Assembly (NCBI GenBank): GCA_020833205.1
Contig: JAJHQT010000048.1
Span: 1-6,600, forward strand
DNA: 6,600 bases
Reading direction: 5' to 3'
Source: Pyrobaculum sp.
GTDB taxonomy: Archaea > Thermoproteota > Thermoprotei > Thermoproteales > Thermoproteaceae
The notes under the pieces are model-generated. The model saw only the letters and a list, made by a program, of their open reading frames with translations, was not told the DNA's origin and searched no databases. Made by a program: the position numbers and the translations under genes. Shown piece after piece: positions 4,778 to 6,600 of the stretch; within the stretch, counting starts at the first letter, position 1; each line of letters begins with the position of its first letter.

Positions 4778-4787
4778 TATATTAATA
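4778..4787 (+). promoter_or_regulatory. TATA box of the Gfo/Idh/MocA gene
   Basis: TATATTAATA centred about 25 nt before the GTG at 4807, again predicting a leaderless message. It starts 13 nt after the stop of the previous gene, so the two genes are probably separate units. Confidence 0.6.
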
Positions 4788-4806
4788 CCTCGGCGACCGT
4801 CCTCTT

Positions 4807-5739
4807 GTGAAGGTGGCTGTAGTCGGCATAGGCGGATGGGGTAAGAACCACTTGCGCGTCGTGTCTCAGCTCCGGGGCGAGGATATGGTGGAGGTTGTCT
4901 ACGCCGTCGATATCGACGAGACTCGGCTGAGGTGGGCTGAGAAGGTGTACAAGGCTGTGGCTGTAAGGGGCGCGGAGAAGGCGGCTGAGCTTGACGTAGA
5001 CGCCGCGATAGTGGCCACGCCTACTACGCTTCACGCGGCTCACGCATCGCTTTTCCTTTCGAGAGGCATCCCCACTCTTGTGGAGAAGCCATTTGCGGCG
5101 TCTCTCCACGAGACTAACCAGTTGTTTGACATCGCCGGCAGAACTCTTGTGACGACGGGCTACTTACTACGGTTCCACCAGGGGGTCAGATACGTGAAGA
5201 ATAATCTACAGAGGCTTGGCCGATTCTTGACGGCGTACGGGAAAAGGACTTCTCGATGGCCCGTGAGACCGGGCGACGTGGGGGTGATAAAAGACCTAGC
5301 CATACACGACATAGACCTAGTTACGTACATCACCGGCAGACGCGCCTCTGCGGTCTACGCCTCAGGCGGCTCCACTAAAGGGCCTTACGAAGATCATGCC
5401 CAGATATTTGCGCAATACGACGGCGCCTCTGCGCTTTACGAGGCCAACTGGCTCACGCCTTACCGCTTCCGAAAGATCGAGCTGACCGGCGACCAGGGCA
5501 TATTCGCGGTGGACTTCGCTACAGACGACGTCTATTTCTACGGCGAAGACGGAGTATACCGTCCCCGGCTGGAGATAACAGAGCCGTTGCTTCTACAGGA
5601 CCGGGAATTTTTAAAGGCCGCCTCGGGCGGAGGAGGAGAGGTCGTAGATAGAGAGGATATACTTTACTCGATGAAGTTTTGTGAAGCCGCCGTTACGTCT
5701 CTAAAGACGGGCAAGGTGGTTTACTTAGACGAGCTCTAA
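4807..5739 (+). CDS. Gfo/Idh/MocA-family NAD(P)-dependent oxidoreductase
   Basis: A 310-residue protein with an N-terminal Rossmann fold: VVGIGGWGKNH at 5-15 gives the GxGxxG dinucleotide loop, and an acidic residue in AVDID (33-37) favours NAD. The conserved EKP triad (93-95), with catalytic Lys94, follows VATPTTLH. The C-terminal domain has the second hallmark, DLAIHDIDL (163-171), with the likely catalytic His167. This form of the motif is typical of the sugar-nucleotide branch, such as UDP-N-acetylglucosamine 3-dehydrogenase (WlbA-like), so a role in making modified sugars for surface glycans is plausible. The exact substrate cannot be read from the sequence, and there are no other sugar genes in the window. 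The GTG start is set by the TATA box and by the immediate start of the Rossmann strand. Length is slightly short for the family (about 310-350). Confidence 0.92.
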   Translation: MKVAVVGIGGWGKNHLRVVSQLRGEDMVEVVYAVDIDETRLRWAEKVYKAVAVRGAEKAAELDVDAAIVATPTTLHAAHASLFLSRGIPTLVEKPFAASLHETNQLFDIAGRTLVTTGYLLRFHQGVRYVKNNLQRLGRFLTAYGKRTSRWPVRPGDVGVIKDLAIHDIDLVTYITGRRASAVYASGGSTKGPYEDHAQIFAQYDGASALYEANWLTPYRFRKIELTGDQGIFAVDFATDDVYFYGEDGVYRPRLEITEPLLLQDREFLKAASGGGGEVVDREDILYSMKFCEAAVTSLKTGKVVYLDEL

Positions 5740-5775
5740 ACGCTACGTAAACTTTGGTTATTCTACATGTCGTGG

Positions 5776-5784
5776 TTTTTAAAT
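5776..5784 (+). promoter_or_regulatory. TATA box of the P-loop gene
   Basis: TTTTTAAAT centred about 21 nt before the ATG at 5801. A weak Shine-Dalgarno-like AAGGTG lies at 5787-5792, but it would be upstream of the expected transcript start and is therefore probably not used. Confidence 0.6.
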
Positions 5785-5800
5785 GTAAGGTGGGAGCTAC

Positions 5801-6340
5801 ATGAAACCAGGCGAGGAGCTTGCTCTTCACGAAATAGAGAAGCTAGACCTTGGGGAGGACTTCAAATTTGTTCTTTCGCGGACGCTCGGCGGGGCGAATG
5901 TCTACATCGTAGGGCCGCCTGGTAGCGGCAAAACAGTCATGCTGAGGAAGCTTGGGCTTTATCTGTCGCGGATGGGAAAAGAGGGGATATACCTCAAACT
6001 TGAGTGGGTTAAATACGGCTGGGGTCTCTCGGATTATTTAAGACACTACGGCGAGAAGATCAGCGAGCTTGTCGGAGCCTCAAGCGGTAGTGGTCTCATC
6101 CTCTTAGACGACGGCGAATTGTTGTGGAGCTATGGCTCCGTATATAGGAACTTGATAAGAGACTTAAGAGGAAGACAGATCGTGGGAGCCTTTAGAGAAT
6201 TCGACGTAGACACAGCGACGATTCTCTTCGGAGACGGCTTCACCATTTATCTCCAGCGCCGGCAAGCCGCCGCGCCGGCGGCCAAGGCACCGCTCGGGCT
6301 AGGCTTTCTCGGCAAGACCAGCGAGATCATCGTATTATAG
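5801..6340 (+). CDS. Small P-loop NTPase
   Basis: A 179-residue protein. Walker A is GPPGSGKT at 38-45, preceded by the strand ANVYIV. Walker B is LILLDD at 99-104, with a following Glu106 as a possible catalytic base. A possible next strand is QIVGAF (126-131). No sensor 2, lid domain or clear arginine finger is seen, so it is shorter than typical AAA+ proteins. It looks like a minimal ATPase core of the archaeal AAA or STAND-like type with a loop of Ala/Pro residues near 155-165 and an unusual hydrophobic glycine-rich tail (LGLGFLGKTSEIIVL). The substrate is unknown. It stands alone on its own promoter, and its 3' end overlaps the convergent protease gene by 14 nt. Confidence 0.82.
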   Translation: MKPGEELALHEIEKLDLGEDFKFVLSRTLGGANVYIVGPPGSGKTVMLRKLGLYLSRMGKEGIYLKLEWVKYGWGLSDYLRHYGEKISELVGASSGSGLILLDDGELLWSYGSVYRNLIRDLRGRQIVGAFREFDVDTATILFGDGFTIYLQRRQAAAPAAKAPLGLGFLGKTSEIIVL

Positions 6341-6600
6341 CAACAGTCGCCAAGAGGTTGTTAAGCCCGTGAAGGGCGGCGGCAGACACAAAGCCGCCTT
6401 TTCTAAATGCGTAGGTGAGTATTACGCCGTAGAGGAAGTAAAGCGGTAGAAGAGCCGGCAGGCCGTGCACCAAGGCGAAGGCAAGCGAGTTGCCCACGTA
6501 CCCAACCAGCGGCCCCGCCCTCCTCTCCAGCTCTGTGTAGAGGAGGACCCTGAAGAGAGCCTCCTCCACCACAGGCGCCAGCACCACCGCGGTGGCTACA
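6327..6600 (-). CDS. CPBP-family intramembrane metalloprotease (CAAX protease-like), C-terminal part
   Basis: The frame is open to the window edge, so the true start lies outside; the valine codon at 6587 is only an internal start candidate. The visible 90 residues contain the family hallmarks in order: EEALFR (the EExxxR motif with the catalytic Glu pair), a membrane helix ending in FALVHG (FxxxH), and a final HGLNNLLA motif with the third conserved His. Hydrophobic helices lie between them. CPBP proteins (Abi, or type II CAAX prenyl endopeptidase family) are membrane metalloproteases; prokaryotic members are linked to peptide processing and bacteriocin immunity, but the substrate here is unknown. 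The stop codon falls inside the last codons of the convergent P-loop gene. The N-terminal membrane helices are missing from the window. Confidence 0.85.
   Translation of the reverse strand, partial: VATAVVLAPVVEEALFRVLLYTELERRAGPLVGYVGNSLAFALVHGLPALLPLYFLYGVILTYAFRKGGFVSAAALHGLNNLLATVAIIR

Noticed and set aside
1..6600. CRISPR array, insertion sequence, phage or integrase signals
   Set aside because: No regularly spaced direct repeats, transposase or integrase motifs, or target-site duplications were visible. The tRNA gene has no adjacent integrase in the window.

Overview
The window looks like chromosomal DNA of a hyperthermophilic crenarchaeon of the Thermoproteales, most likely Pyrobaculum or a close relative. 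The evidence is an archaeal eL14–Cbf5 gene pair, a TTTTTAAA-type TATA box placed 21-25 nt before most first genes so that transcripts should be leaderless, frequent GTG starts, and a tRNA gene with a non-canonical bulge-helix-bulge (BHB) intron. There is no CRISPR array, insertion sequence or phage gene.

Layout. Positions 1-76 (minus) hold most of a tRNA-Glu(UUC) gene; its 3' end lies outside the window. It carries a 17-nt intron inside the 5' acceptor strand. Positions 125-1709 (minus) are an overlapping three-gene operon: a YkgJ-type cysteine-cluster protein, a protein with a C-terminal two-[4Fe-4S] domain like that of indolepyruvate ferredoxin oxidoreductase alpha, and a small cysteine-containing protein. 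An AT-rich divergent spacer (1710-1911) holds short palindromes. It is followed by a 16-residue Lys/Glu micro-ORF with its own promoter, then by ribosomal protein eL14 (2009-2320) and the pseudouridine synthase Cbf5 (2317-3327), which overlap by 4 nt. A 12-bp hairpin lies just after cbf5. Next come a DUF211 protein and a VIT-like five-helix membrane protein, also overlapping by 4 nt (3473-4260), an unrecognised 152-aa protein (4307-4765), a Gfo/Idh/MocA oxidoreductase (4807-5739), and a small P-loop protein (5801-6340). The last gene converges on and overlaps a partial CPBP-family membrane protease running off the right edge (minus).

How the parts relate. eL14 and Cbf5 form a ribosome/RNA-modification unit. 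The minus-strand operon looks like a small iron-sulfur or metal module of unknown role. DUF211 plus VIT-like protein is probably a metal-transport unit. The remaining genes look like single transcription units. The most striking item is the tRNA-Glu intron: its BHB motif can only be built with the 5' leader, and the leader copies the 3' acceptor strand.
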